Shown here: in pieces, positions 23,801 through 34,269 of the stretch
How positions within the stretch are numbered: the first letter of the stretch is position 1
Layout: each line of letters begins with the position of its first letter
Source of the DNA: Chondrosia reniformis
Taxonomy: Eukaryota > Porifera > Demospongiae > Chondrillida > Chondrillidae
Length of the DNA: 64,000 bases
Direction of reading: 5' to 3'
Assembly (NCBI GenBank): GCA_947172415.1
Contig: OX359198.1
Location: forward strand, 7,593,450 to 7,657,449
Program-made: the position numbers and the translations under genes
Notes under the pieces: model-generated
Seen by the model: the letters and a program-made list of their open reading frames with translations, nothing else
Databases searched by the model: none
What the model was told of the DNA's origin: nothing

Positions 23801-25554
23801 GTTCTTTGCAACTCTGTACCTTTTCTGTCAACAATGTTAATGCATTTTGAGAGTGTACTCATATCTTCATCATCTGTTGCTACACAACACAGACGTCCCA
23901 AGAGTGGAGTGCTCTGTAAGGATATGTTAACACAGTCGGGACTGCTTATCATCATCACACTGCTCGAGCTGTTCAGGAGCTTGCTGCCATTCCAGGTCAA
24001 CCAGAGTGTGCCATTGATGGACTCTATACAGCAGCTGAAATGTGAACCTTCAGCAAACAGCACTTCACTGTTATTCTCCTGAGGTCCTGCTGTAGTCATG
24101 ACAACCGGATCTATTGACAATCAACAAGATTAGTATAGTCTAAATTGGCAAAGACTAACTACCAGCTGTCCAATGGAGTGGAGTGGAGATGTGTTTACAA
24201 ATTATTACACTCAACAATGGTCAACAATAACATTCCAGAAGTACAAATGTAACAAGTTGTACATATTAAAATATCACTTTCAAAACAGACAGATAATTAA
24301 GTGAAACTATTCCATTCATGTAAAGGTGACTGGTATAGACAAACTGTTTCAGCTCTGATAACAGAGAAAAGTACACTTATGGGCCCTTGGGTGACTATGC
24401 AAATGGTTAACATCAGGTGTGACTGAAGTGGGTAGGCATTGGCACACCAAGTCCCACTTGTCTGGTAACCTGATACAGACAACAGCAGGAAGATACATGC
24501 ATACCACACACAAGTATTCACTGGCATAGTTTGCATGTCAGCCACCCTGAGAGCATCTCTCTGGGCTCATGTAGCGTTGAGGCTGTAGTCATTGGCAGAT
24601 ACATATCATTTGAATGGTAAAACAATCATATTATGTTGCTGTAGCAACAAATTATCTGAAGTACAAAGTGCCAACACTTCCAGCCTCCCACACAGACTGG
24701 CTGACTCTAACTGGACCATCTGTGCTGGTGTGCAGAGGTGGGCTGTCAGCAGCAGCAACTCAAGGCAGCAGGATGAGCAACATAATACACCAACACATTA
24801 CTGGGCTCAAATGAAAGATGATAAATAGATTGGATGAGTAACTTCTTTAGTAGGGAGTAACTGAAAACACCAGCTCAAGCTGGGGATAAAAACATCTGAA
24901 AAGCTGTGTCAACAATGAATATTATTTGGAACTATGAATTCTGTTGACCTTATAAATATCAATGAAGGGGGGCTGTACTAGGTGGAGCAGGTGAGAGGCT
25001 ATTAACAAGTTTGAAATTCCTAGAGGGGGCAGCTGGTATATAGGTTGAGGGGTAGGGAGGGTACTGTATTACAAGCTCCCAAGATCATCGATTGATACTG
25101 CATATAAAATTACACATTTAAAAAAATCACACAATGTTAGAAACATAATCCAGTGACTAATCTGTAGTGTTTACAATGAGTGAATACCTCCTACAGCCTA
25201 CAGTTGAAAAGTCAATCACCAGAGGTGCGTCATAAGTACACTCGTAACATACCGACATTTGCGTCTCCACTTGCTACTGCACACATGAACATTGACGAAT
25301 AGGCCACGGTGAGCACCACCAACAGCGAAACATACCGTCCGATCTATTAAAAAGAAGAAAATACTTAACAGTGAAGAGCACATAGCTACCGATCGGTATC
25401 GCTAATAATAAAAAGTGAAATGTCTTAGTGGAGTCATTTACGGCACCGCCCGGGGATCGTGGGTTAGACCGTTTTTAAAACTATTCGAAATAAGAACAGT
25501 TTAAACCGACGAGTACTTTCAAGTCACTCGTGTAACGACTAGAGATCTTACCAT
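20879..25554 (-). CDS. Ig-domain single-pass receptor with proline-rich tail
   Basis: Predicted exons in coding order are 25554-25552 (start codon only), 25343-25253, 24110-23820, 23743-23447, 23363-23127, 23062-22979 (tentative), 22907-22493 and 22430-20879, giving about 989 residues. Exon 2 encodes a signal peptide (IGRYVSLLVVLTVAYSS). The next three exons each encode one Ig-like domain with cysteines and NxS/T sites, and all are bounded by phase-1 introns. A cysteine-containing juxtamembrane region precedes the transmembrane helix (FAIGLGFALLLCICLFLFCC) and a basic stop-transfer. The ~515-residue cytoplasmic tail is Ser/Pro-rich with proline runs (FPPPPPPE, PIPPPPPPPLP, VPPPVPAKK) typical of SH3, EVH1 or profilin ligands. 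I do not recognise a named orthologue; adhesion or guidance with cytoskeletal coupling is inference. Confidence 0.75.
24111..25252 (-). other. Large intron of the Ig receptor gene
   Basis: About 1.1 kb between the signal-peptide exon and the first Ig exon. A minus-strand open stretch at 24297-24545 with several cysteines could be an unused or alternative exon, but I found no Ig pattern in it. Confidence 0.5.
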
Positions 25555-25867
25555 TTCTTCCTCTAAGATCAAACTGCTTCAAGTCTGCACTTGCGTACTT
25601 TGATCTGCTGTAATAATATATACATGTAAAATGATCTGAAGAGATTTATACAAGGACGACCACAGCGTCACTCCCACGATCACTAATCATCGTGACAATT
25701 CCAATTATCGTTGAGGTCGATATTATGCAAATCCACATTACTCGGCCAATGAATGGCATAACTGAACTTTCCGCATACGTACGAGTGCACATTTAATTAA
25801 ATACTTAAATATTCCATTTTTCGAAATCAACTAAAATTTCATATTGTTGGAACAAATAGCTTGTAGC

Positions 25868-28800
25868 TTAAAAATCAATTTCGTTTAGACGCGCTCTCTC
25901 CTTCTCAAGTTTGTGTCGCCGAGCCACTTCTAAGGCACTGCCCTTTGGTGGAGAATTAGTCCTATGAATGAGCCTCTTATTTCCAAGTCTCTTAGCAAGT
26001 GATGCTGGCAGCAAGGACCGTCCCTCACCTGCACATACAGACAACAGACACACCACTTGGTAATGGTTTCACTAGCACCCATCAGCAGCTCACCATAAGA
26101 CTGAGATGAGGTGAGATAGGCCCGCCTTTCAGGAGACACTTTTATGGGAGAACTTATTCTTCTTCCATCTACAGAGAATTACTAGATTCCTATAAAGAAA
26201 TGCATGTAAAACCTTACTTACCTTCACCAAGGTCTTTGTCTCTCAGTAACCTGTTTCTCTCTTTTTGTGAATCCTCTGACTTTAACTTGACTGCTTTCTT
26301 CTGTGAGTTATCTTTAATTGATTCGTTTACAAATTCATCATCTACGTATTAAAAGAGTATACACCGACAGCAGGCTTAAGAGGCCGGCAAACTTAAGAGG
26401 ATGGCAGGCTTAAGAGGATAGTACACTTACCATAGGTTCCAAACACAATAGCATCTTCACCTTCTCCAAATGTTAGAGCTGTTTCATCGCCATGGGTACG
26501 TTGTCTGTCATTCAAACAGTCACCTTTACAGTTGATCTGCTGATCTATTGATTGGAAGCACATCTAACAATATCCTGCAATGGCTTACGTACACAAAACT
26601 GTACCTTGAGGAGCTTCAGAGTCTCTTGATGTGTTGATTGCAGGGTTTACCTCTAACTCCTCCTTCATTGATTGAACCCTACTTGCTGGGGGCTCCTTGG
26701 GGAACTCCCTTACCCTTGGCATCTCTCTGCTGCCCGCTTTCCAGTCCAGCCTCCTGGTGTTAGGACTCGGAAATGATGGTGATCTTCCTCGGTGTAAATG
26801 GAACCGCCTATTTGATACTGGTGGGGATTGCCTCCTTATGCTATTCTTCATAGGTGAAGGAGGTCCCATTCTTTGCTGAAGTCTAAGTGGCAGTTGGTGG
26901 TGTGGTTTCAAATGATGATACCTCTCCCTCTCTCTCAGCGGAATTTTAATGTATCTCTTTCTAAAGAAACCCTCCTCCCTCAAGGGACTCCGGTCACGCC
27001 CCTTTCTAAAGACATTCCTATCATGCCCCTCCCTCTGGTGATGCTGTCTTCTACTGGTGTCTCTGTCCTGGTGCTCCCAGAACGGATACTTCAAGTGCTC
27101 CTCTGCAACTGCCCTATCTCCTGCTCTCTCTCTTACATGACTCCTCACACTACTCTCACCTCTATGATTTAGTTTTCTAGGAGATTCATTTTCATAAAAA
27201 GAGCTCTTTAAATTATTGATCATTCGCTGGTCATACGACGGTGACGGTTTGTGCCATGCATTAGGAACAACAATCTTTGACTGCAGTGGAGTTGTGGGAC
27301 CACCGGTTTCTGTGCGAAGGCCACTCCTACCGGACCTTCTGTGCTGAGGAGGGCTGCGCCTTCTAAGAGGAATAAATTACTCCTGAAAGTTAGCTGTGGT
27401 ACAAAATTAACTGTTAAATCTATACAAATGAAAGATACCTTTCAAGACTGGAAGATCTAGTGGAAATACTGGTTTCTGAACCACTTCTAGAATAGGAATG
27501 GGAATGGGATCTGCTATAATTTGACAATGAGGTTGATCTGGAGTCACTTCTGGAATAAGAAAATGTACTTCTAGACCTCGACCTGCTTCTAGACCTCGAC
27601 CTGCTTCTAGACCTCGACCTGCTTCTAGACCTCGATCTGCTTCTAGACCTCGACCTGCTTCTAGACCTCGACCTGCTTCTAGATGCAGAACTGGATCTAG
27701 AACTGAAGTGTAACGTCTTTCTTCTCTGATTCTTGTCAACAAGTTTACTAGCCGTATTATCTGTTAGACTATGTAAACACATTTTAGTGTTAAATCTTGC
27801 ATATGACTATCAACACAGGCTCACACCTTTGAGGCATAAAGTGTGTCTTCACATTTGGAGGTTCCCTAACTGTTTGGGAGTGGGACAGTGTCACAGGGGG
27901 AAGCGAACCTGAATAAGGAGGCAGAAGTGCACCAGCTCTGTTAGGGGGCGTGGCTTGATAAGGGGTGTGGTTTGATAAGGGGTGTGGCTTGATAAGGGGT
28001 GTGGCTTGATAAGGGGTATGGGTTGATAAGGGGTATGGGTTGATAAGGGGTGTGGCTTGATAAGGGGTGTGGCTTGATAAGGGGTGTGGCTTGATAAGGG
28101 GTGTGGCTTGATAAGGGGTGTGGTTTGATAAGGGGTGTGGCTTGATAAGGGGTGTGGTTTGCTTACTAACCTAAAACTGAGTAGGAGAAAGGTGTATTGC
28201 TTAAAGCTGGTATTCTTATTGGAGGTGGCCCTGGGGGAGGGGGTGGCGGAGGAAGAGCTGCCGCAGGGTTGAAGGGGGACATGGCCAAAGCGTTCTGAAA
28301 CATGGCAGACGCCATGGCAGGATTCATACTTAAAACTGCTGGATTTACCTTGAGAGAAGAGGGAGAGGGAGAGGAAGAGGGAGAGGGAGGGGGAGAGGGA
28401 GAGGGAGAGAGAATAAAGACATGCATGGAAACATTACTTGGACAGGTACTGACCAGGCGAGAGATATTCTGCTGCGTGTGTGCTATCGAAGGGTTCAGCT
28501 GAGGGTGGTGCGACTTCTATACAAGGAATAAATGATAATTACAGCAGTGAATGCAAAAGGTTTGTAGATAATGTAAATATTTTCACAGCAATTAAATCAA
28601 AATTGCAAAAGTGTGAGTTTAAAAATGTTCATAAAGTGAATCTTGGCTAACTGAACAATGTAATCCAATACAAATCCTCCATCTCTTTGAAGGCCCTTCG
28701 AAGCTGCTCCCATCATCGTGTCTCAACTCTGAGGCAGATTCACAGACAGGACGCACACTTGTGAGACAAGTTATCCCACTTTTCGAAGGAACTGCACAGC

Positions 28801-28923
28801 ACGGTCATCGCTTTTAGACTGAACGAACCTGATATCGAATGATGGCATTTCAGAGATTCTAACACTTACACTTATGGATTTAAGAGCGTCTTCACGGAGT
28901 TTCTGAGTCAGTCGTTCATCCAT
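25868..28923 (-). CDS. Arginine/serine-rich nuclear protein (splicing-type)
   Basis: Ten exons in coding order: 28923-28870, 28516-28454, 28348-28171, 27908-27827, 27768-27439, 27362-26605, 26544-26431, 26341-26222, 26168-26094 and 26028-25868. All phases agree, giving about 644 residues. The N-terminus (MDERLTQKLREDALKSIS) is followed by a Met/Ala-rich and poly-Pro segment (ALPPPPPPPGPPP), then an RS domain (repeated SRSRSRSR at 27570-27690), then a long Arg/His/Pro-rich region. The acidic segment FGEGEDAIVFGTY and a basic C-terminal helix (ALEVARRHKLEKERARLNE) end the protein. The composition is that of an SR-related factor acting in nuclear speckles or pre-mRNA processing. No RRM is visible and I cannot assign an orthologue. 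The start codon lies in a frame open further upstream, so the first exon is uncertain. Confidence 0.75.
27944..28160. repeat. 17-bp intronic minisatellite (SR-rich gene)
   Basis: About 13 copies of ttgataaggggtgtggc fill the intron between the exons at 28348-28171 and 27908-27827. Variants include ggtatgggt and gtgtggttt. Confidence 0.93.
28365..28412. repeat. GGGAGA-type purine tract (intron)
   Basis: A short (GGGAGA)-like tract. On the coding minus strand it is the polypyrimidine tract just upstream of the acceptor for the exon at 28348. Confidence 0.8.
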
Positions 28924-29220
28924 TTTACTCTTTTCATGGTCTCTGAAGCAATCAATCAAAATGTATTCAAACACAAATTTTAATAGCACTCAATTTCTTG
29001 GAAACTTGGCACATTTACTTGGCAACGCCTATATGTTAAATACGGGTTTTCCTCTTCCTCTTTTAGGGAATATTGTTGCGTAATATGTTATTTTTACAGG
29101 GACTTACTTAGGTACTTTCCAAGGGGAACCACCCTGTGATGTATCCCATTGGTATATAGGCCTATATATATAAAGATAGCGAGAAACTGGATCACCTGAG
29201 TGCATCGAGCTTGTACAGTC

Positions 29221-31521
29221 ATGGCATCGAGTTTAATCTTATCTCCCGGCTCTGAATTAGGAGGAGAAGCTGAAAGTGACCTTTGGCGTGGGAAAAGAAA
29301 AGGTAGTCGAGGCGGTCCTGTGGGAGGCTGTGATGTCGCGCACAAAGATTCTAAAGTATTGGCCAAAGCTCCTACTACAAGAGACACCGGAGGAGATTCA
29401 CTGAAAAAGGGACCTCAACGCGGTTACGAGGTTGTCCTACCGAACGGGTCTGAGATGCGCGAAGGACTGAAGTGTGCCATCTGTGCTTATTTGCTGAGAG
29501 AAGCGATGCAGACTGAGGATGGACAGAGAGTGTGCCGCGGCTGCAGCGAGAGGTATTTAGCAATAGTGCGTCGCCATGGTAACATGGTCAGGGTAAAGTT
29601 TCATATGTTGTAGGAAAAGCCTAGAGGTGAATCCAGATTTTGCAGCGAGGAGGGAAGTGAGGCAACTGCAGGTGGCATGCAGCAATACACAGAAAGGCTG
29701 TCAGTGGAAGGGAAAGTTTGAATCACTAGAAGTGAGTTCCTCTGTGGTTAGGCAAGCCCTGGCATGCAGCTCATCTCATGTCAACTTTTCCAAATATTAG
29801 AAACATTTGAATGATGAGTGTGAGTATCGTGAAGTTCAGTGTCCCTCCTGTGACAAAACGTTGATGGCTTCCAAAATTGAAGTTCACTTAAAGAAGGAAT
29901 GCCCTTTTAGGAAAATTCAATGTAAACATTGCAAAGTGGAGATTCAGAGCAAAGATCTAAAGGTTTGTGATTCATAGACAGTTAATGAGTGATGTTACCA
30001 TATATGGATGTGTGTCTTTAGACTCACAACAAAAGTTGCCATTGCTTTCCAATAAAATGTGAAGCATGCAAAAAAGAAGTGAAGAGGAATGAGGTACTTA
30101 CATCCTCCCCTCCCCCTCTCTTATCCCCTCCCCCTCCCCCTCTCTTATCCCCTCCCCCTCTCTTATCCCCTCCCCCTCTCTTATCCCCTCCCCCTCTCTT
30201 ATCCCCTCCCCCTCTCTTATCCCCCTCCCTCCACTGCAGATGGAACAGCACAAGGAAGAGAGCTGCGAGAAGGTGGCTTGTGTTGTTTGTGATGAAAAGG
30301 TCTGTTAGATATCACTGATTGAATGTTACGAGTACTTGAAAGTGTTAATGTCACTCTATAGGTGGATAGGGCTAGTCGGTCAAAGCATTATTCAGCCAAT
30401 GAATCAGTTTTGTTTGACCATTTGCAAATACTTGGAAAGAGAGTAAAGCTGTGTGAGGGAGCTGTAGCTAGTGAAATGTCAGACAAGAAAGAGACATCAA
30501 TATCTGAGGCTGACTTGCAAGAACAGATTCCTAAGACCTCAGTATGTGTACATTGTCTAGTACCACCTTTCAATTCCTTGGTGGTCACATGTGTGTGTTT
30601 ACCTCTCTCCATCCGATGTTGTTTTAATAGTTGTTTCAAAGTGTATTGGAAAGATTAGCTAAATTGGAGAAGGACAAGGAGACCCTAGAATACAAGTTGA
30701 AAGAACAGACAAATTTAACAAAGAGTTTACAAGATCAAGTTAACCAGCTGACAGCGGTCAAGCCATCCATGGGTGACGTGTTCAGCCCCAGCCAGACTGG
30801 AAATAACAATAACATGTCCTTTACACACAGTTTAGAACAGCAAGGTCCCAACAGCCGGTTGGATAAACTGGAGGCCAAGGTGGAGTCACTCCTTAAAAGC
30901 AAGACATCTTGGCCATCATCGGTACCTCCGGAAGCCCTGAAGAGTGAGGTGCCCATGTTATCAAAGCGAATGGATGACCTGGAACACAGAGTTGAAACCA
31001 TTGGCCTACAGCAGGTTGACCTTGAAGTTCAGCTGCAGGCTTCATTGGTCAGCACTCACAATGGACAGTTCACTTGGCGTATTCCAGATGTGTCGAGACG
31101 TATACGAGATGCAGTCAATAAGCGAGTTACCTCCATTTATAGCCCACCTTTCTTTACTTCTGAGACGGGATACAAGATGTGTATCAGAGTGTACCTGAAT
31201 GGAGATGGCATCGGAGAGAAGACACACATCTCGGTGTTCTTTGTGCTGATGAAAGGAGAGTTTGACCCACTTCTGAAGTGGCCATTTGAGTCACGCATTT
31301 CTCTAATGTTAGTGGATCAAGACAATGGAAGGAATGTTGTTGAGACATTTAGACCAAATGGTCAATCAAAGAGCTTTCAACGGCCTACCACAGAGATGAA
31401 CATTGCTTCAGGAGTACCCAAGTTTGCTCCACTATCACTGCTGAACAATCCGTCCTATGTTAAAAATGATGTAATGTATATTAAATGTAGTGTGGACACC
31501 TCAAATGTTGTTCATGCATAA
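29221..31521 (+). CDS. TRAF-family adaptor with degenerate RING
   Basis: TRAF proteins form trimeric adaptors under TNF/IL-1/Toll-type receptors. Exons are 29221-29552, 29614-29731, 29801-29962, 30022-30093, 30240-30299, 30362-30541 and 30631-31521, giving about 604 residues. After a ~75-residue leader, a RING-like segment reads LKCAICAYLLREAMQ, then EDGQRVCRGCSERY. Relative to the usual CGHRFC motif, one cysteine is Asp and the histidine is Gln. Several TRAF-type zinc fingers follow (for example ECEYREVQCPSCDKTL, CPFRKIQCKHCKVEI, CHCFPIKCEACKKEV). Next come a coiled coil (LERLAKLEKDKETLEYKLKE) and a complete C-terminal TRAF/MATH domain (GQFTWRIPDVSRRIRDA, SPPFFTSETGYKMCIRVYLN, KWPFESRISLMLVDQ). 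ATG 29221 is the first good start. Family is certain; paralogue assignment is not attempted. Confidence 0.93.
30100..30236. repeat. Pyrimidine minisatellite in TRAF intron
   Basis: Tandem ctcttatcccctccccct units fill the intron 30094-30239 and serve as an exaggerated polypyrimidine tract for the acceptor at 30238-30239. Confidence 0.93.
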
Positions 31522-31879
31522 TCCTAATGTGAGACACACTAACACAGAGATTACATTTTTTTCTTTATACATATAGTACTTGCATGTAGTAAATTTAAAT
31601 GTACTTGCTTTCACATAATGCAATTGTCAGATCATTATATTTATGTTTTATGCTTCATCAACAGTGGCAGAGCTACAGAAGTTAGTTAGGACCATGGGGT
31701 CCAGCAGAGACCAATTACTTATTAATTTCATAAGTCACTGTGGTGGATTAATTAGTGAAGACAGTCATCCAACTCACCATCATTGAAGTGTGCCACACTG
31801 ATGAGGGCGGAACAGCTGTCTGTAGTTCTTGGATGACTTGGCTATTATAATAGAATATCGATAATAGTATTGAATAAAA

Positions 31880-34119
31880 ATGGCTGCCTCTGATGAAGTG
31901 ACGAGCGTCAATTCTGTTGAACTAAAGCTATCCGCTGATGATCCTTTATTATCTCTTCGGCCTGAACTGAGTGAGGACAGTGAAATAAGACAACTCTTCA
32001 AGCAGTTCTTGGTGAGTTCGGTTGATCAGACCGGCAACCTCTTTACTCGAATCGTATACCGTGTGCTTCTCTGTCGTACAGGACGCATTGACGTCAGACT
32101 CGAGTATTGCAGTCGACTTTCTCAATACTAGAATGTTTATACTGGACATAATGTCGACCGAAATTAGCAGCCAACTCTACAGCGATAAGGTAAGAGCGGT
32201 TGCAGCCCTAGCTCTCCCATCTCCTTGGCTCCCCTCCCATCTCCTTGGCTCCCCTCCCATCTCCTTGGCTCCCCTCCTACCTCTCCCATCTCCTTGGCTC
32301 CCCTCCCATCTCCTTGGCTCCCCTCCTAGCTCTCCCATCTCCTTGGCTCCCCTCCCATCTCCTTGGCTCCCCTCCCATCTCCTTGGCTCCCCTCCTACCT
32401 CTCCCATCTCCTTGGCTCCCCTCCCATCTCCTTGGCTCCCCTCCTACCTCTCCCATCTCCTTGGCTCCCCTCCCATCTCCTTGGCTCCCCTCCTACCTCT
32501 CCCATCTCCTTGGCTCCCCTCCCATCTCCTTGGCTCCCCTCCTACCTCTCCCATCTCCTTGGCTCCCCTCCCACCTCTCCCATCTCCTTGGCTCCCCTCC
32601 CATCTCCTTGGCTCCTCTACCATCTCCTTGGCTCCCCTCCTACCTCTCCCATCTCCTTGGCTCCCCTCCCACCTCTCCCATCTCCTTGGCTCCTCTCCCA
32701 TCTCCTTGGCTCCTCTCCCATCTCCTTGGCTCCCCTCCCATCTCCTTGGCTCCTCTCCCATCTGCTCACTGCAGACTGATTCGACTGTCTTTCAGTGGAT
32801 CTACGAATGTGTTACTTCTCGCAACGAAGATTTACGGCAGTACGCACTGCAATTTGTTCCAGACCTACTAATGGTGTACATGTTGGCCGTCACTGACAAC
32901 ATTTCTCAAGTCAGTTGGATTTTCTCCTAGCAGTCCTCCCAAGTGTAGTGTGTTCTTTTCCTCAGCAGGTGGCCACACTGGCCGAAATAGCTTTGAGAGG
33001 CATCTCCGAACTTGTGAGTTAGCAGTCATTCACGTTTGCTGTTCTGAAGTTAAAGTCTCTTTCTACTTGCAGAACAGTCAAGTGCAGCCGCGGATAGAAT
33101 GTCTCTCACTGGAGAAACTATCTGTTTTCCACGAGCCAAGCTTTGTTTTGTTAACGCCATCTTTGTCAGAGTCAGCCTTTTCACGTCTGAGCATTAATGA
33201 GGTGCAGGCCATACCTACAAACTTTAAAGGGAAAAGAATTATAGCCTCCAATAGGTACAGTGCTTATCATGTATACATCTCCATGGTAACCAAATCTGCT
33301 CTTTGTAGGTTGTCTTTCCTGTCCAGTGTGATTCGTCTGTTGTCACATTACATGTTGAGTCTATCTGACAAGACTAGAAAGGATTTCTGTCACTTCTGTA
33401 CCAGGCAAGTCACATGATCATCACATGATCCACTATAACTCCTCCCATGCGTTGTTATGTAGGGCTTGTGTGAGAGGAGCCAGTTCTCTCAGCTTCATGA
33501 AGGAGACATACAAAATGGACTGTCTAACTGAAGACGAACTAGAGTCAATGATGAGCCAAAAGCGAATAAACTTGGATGGCCAAGTGTTGACGTCTCTGTT
33601 AAATGGCATTAAAAAGTGTCTGTGAGTCATTCATGTCTAGCTCCTCTCAAATGTCTCATGACCTGCCAATGTTTAGCTTCCAGTCCTGCCACACATCGGC
33701 TCATCAGGCTCTTGCTGCCATCAAGTTCAGAGCTGAATACCAGTTGCACCCGCAGCCTGCTCTGGTCAGTGCTCAAGGCTACCTCAACTCTGTCAGCTGT
33801 AGATTGTGTTCTCCCTCTCTGCAGATCAGTGATGTGCTGGTTCGCTTGGCCTGTGACATCACACCAGATCCACTACCACCATCACCATCCCTATTAGGTA
33901 GGTTACCATGACAACCACCACCAAGGTGTGTAATGCATGTCTGTATCCTGTGCAGCCAAGTTTTCTGGACATCAGATCAGTTTAACAGAACTTCACAAGT
34001 ATTTCAACTCGGTGGCCACCCATGGAAACAAAGAGGCAGAACTTCAGAGAAGTGTCAGTACAAGGAGAATGAGACTTGCATCAAATATGAAATCGGAATT
34101 AACTGAAACTGATGTATGA
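31880..34119 (+). CDS. HYCC1: Hyccin (FAM126), PI4KA-complex subunit
   Basis: Hyccin is a regulatory subunit of the plasma-membrane PI4-kinase IIIalpha complex (with TTC7 and EFR3). Exons are 31880-32011, 32082-32189, 32775-32909, 32969-33013, 33073-33254, 33309-33404, 33463-33621, 33677-33764, 33825-33897 and 33956-34119, giving about 393 residues. Matches to the family, recalled from the human protein, include LRQYALQFVPDLLMVYM (human QFTLQFLPELIWCYL), LEKLSVFHEPS, FCHFCTRACVRGA and QALAAIKFRAEYQLHPQPALV (human [21 protein letters not shown]). The intron after 33404 begins GCAAGT, a GC-AG intron forced by phase. The 585-base third intron is a minisatellite. The gene starts ~360 bases after the TRAF stop and ends ~150 before PRMT3, all on the same strand. 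Invertebrates usually have one gene for the vertebrate A/B pair. Confidence 0.88.
32205..32766. repeat. Minisatellite in hyccin intron
   Basis: About 30 copies of a ctcccatctccttggctcc-type unit (19-20 bases, with interspersed ctcctacct variants) fill almost the whole intron 32190-32774. The long open frames across it on both strands are repeat artefacts. Confidence 0.95.
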
Positions 34120-34269
34120 TGGCAGATATAGTTTTATAATAGCATTTCGTGACTTTTAAATGTACTGTTTACAGTAGAAAATGAATGTCTTTCATATTCC
34201 TTATTATTGTACTTTGAATTTTTTTATTTTGTGCATGCGGTTTACGCAATAATTAGCTGTAATAAGAAA

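Noticed and set aside
24297-24545. 82-codon minus-strand ORF as an extra Ig exon of the receptor
   Set aside because: It has cysteines but no Ig strand pattern or tryptophan in place, and skipping it keeps the phase-1 chain intact.
32022-32930. 200-300-codon ORFs rich in LGSPPISLAPL repeats
   Set aside because: They cross the hyccin intron minisatellite. The flanking exons are better explained by splicing out 32190-32774.
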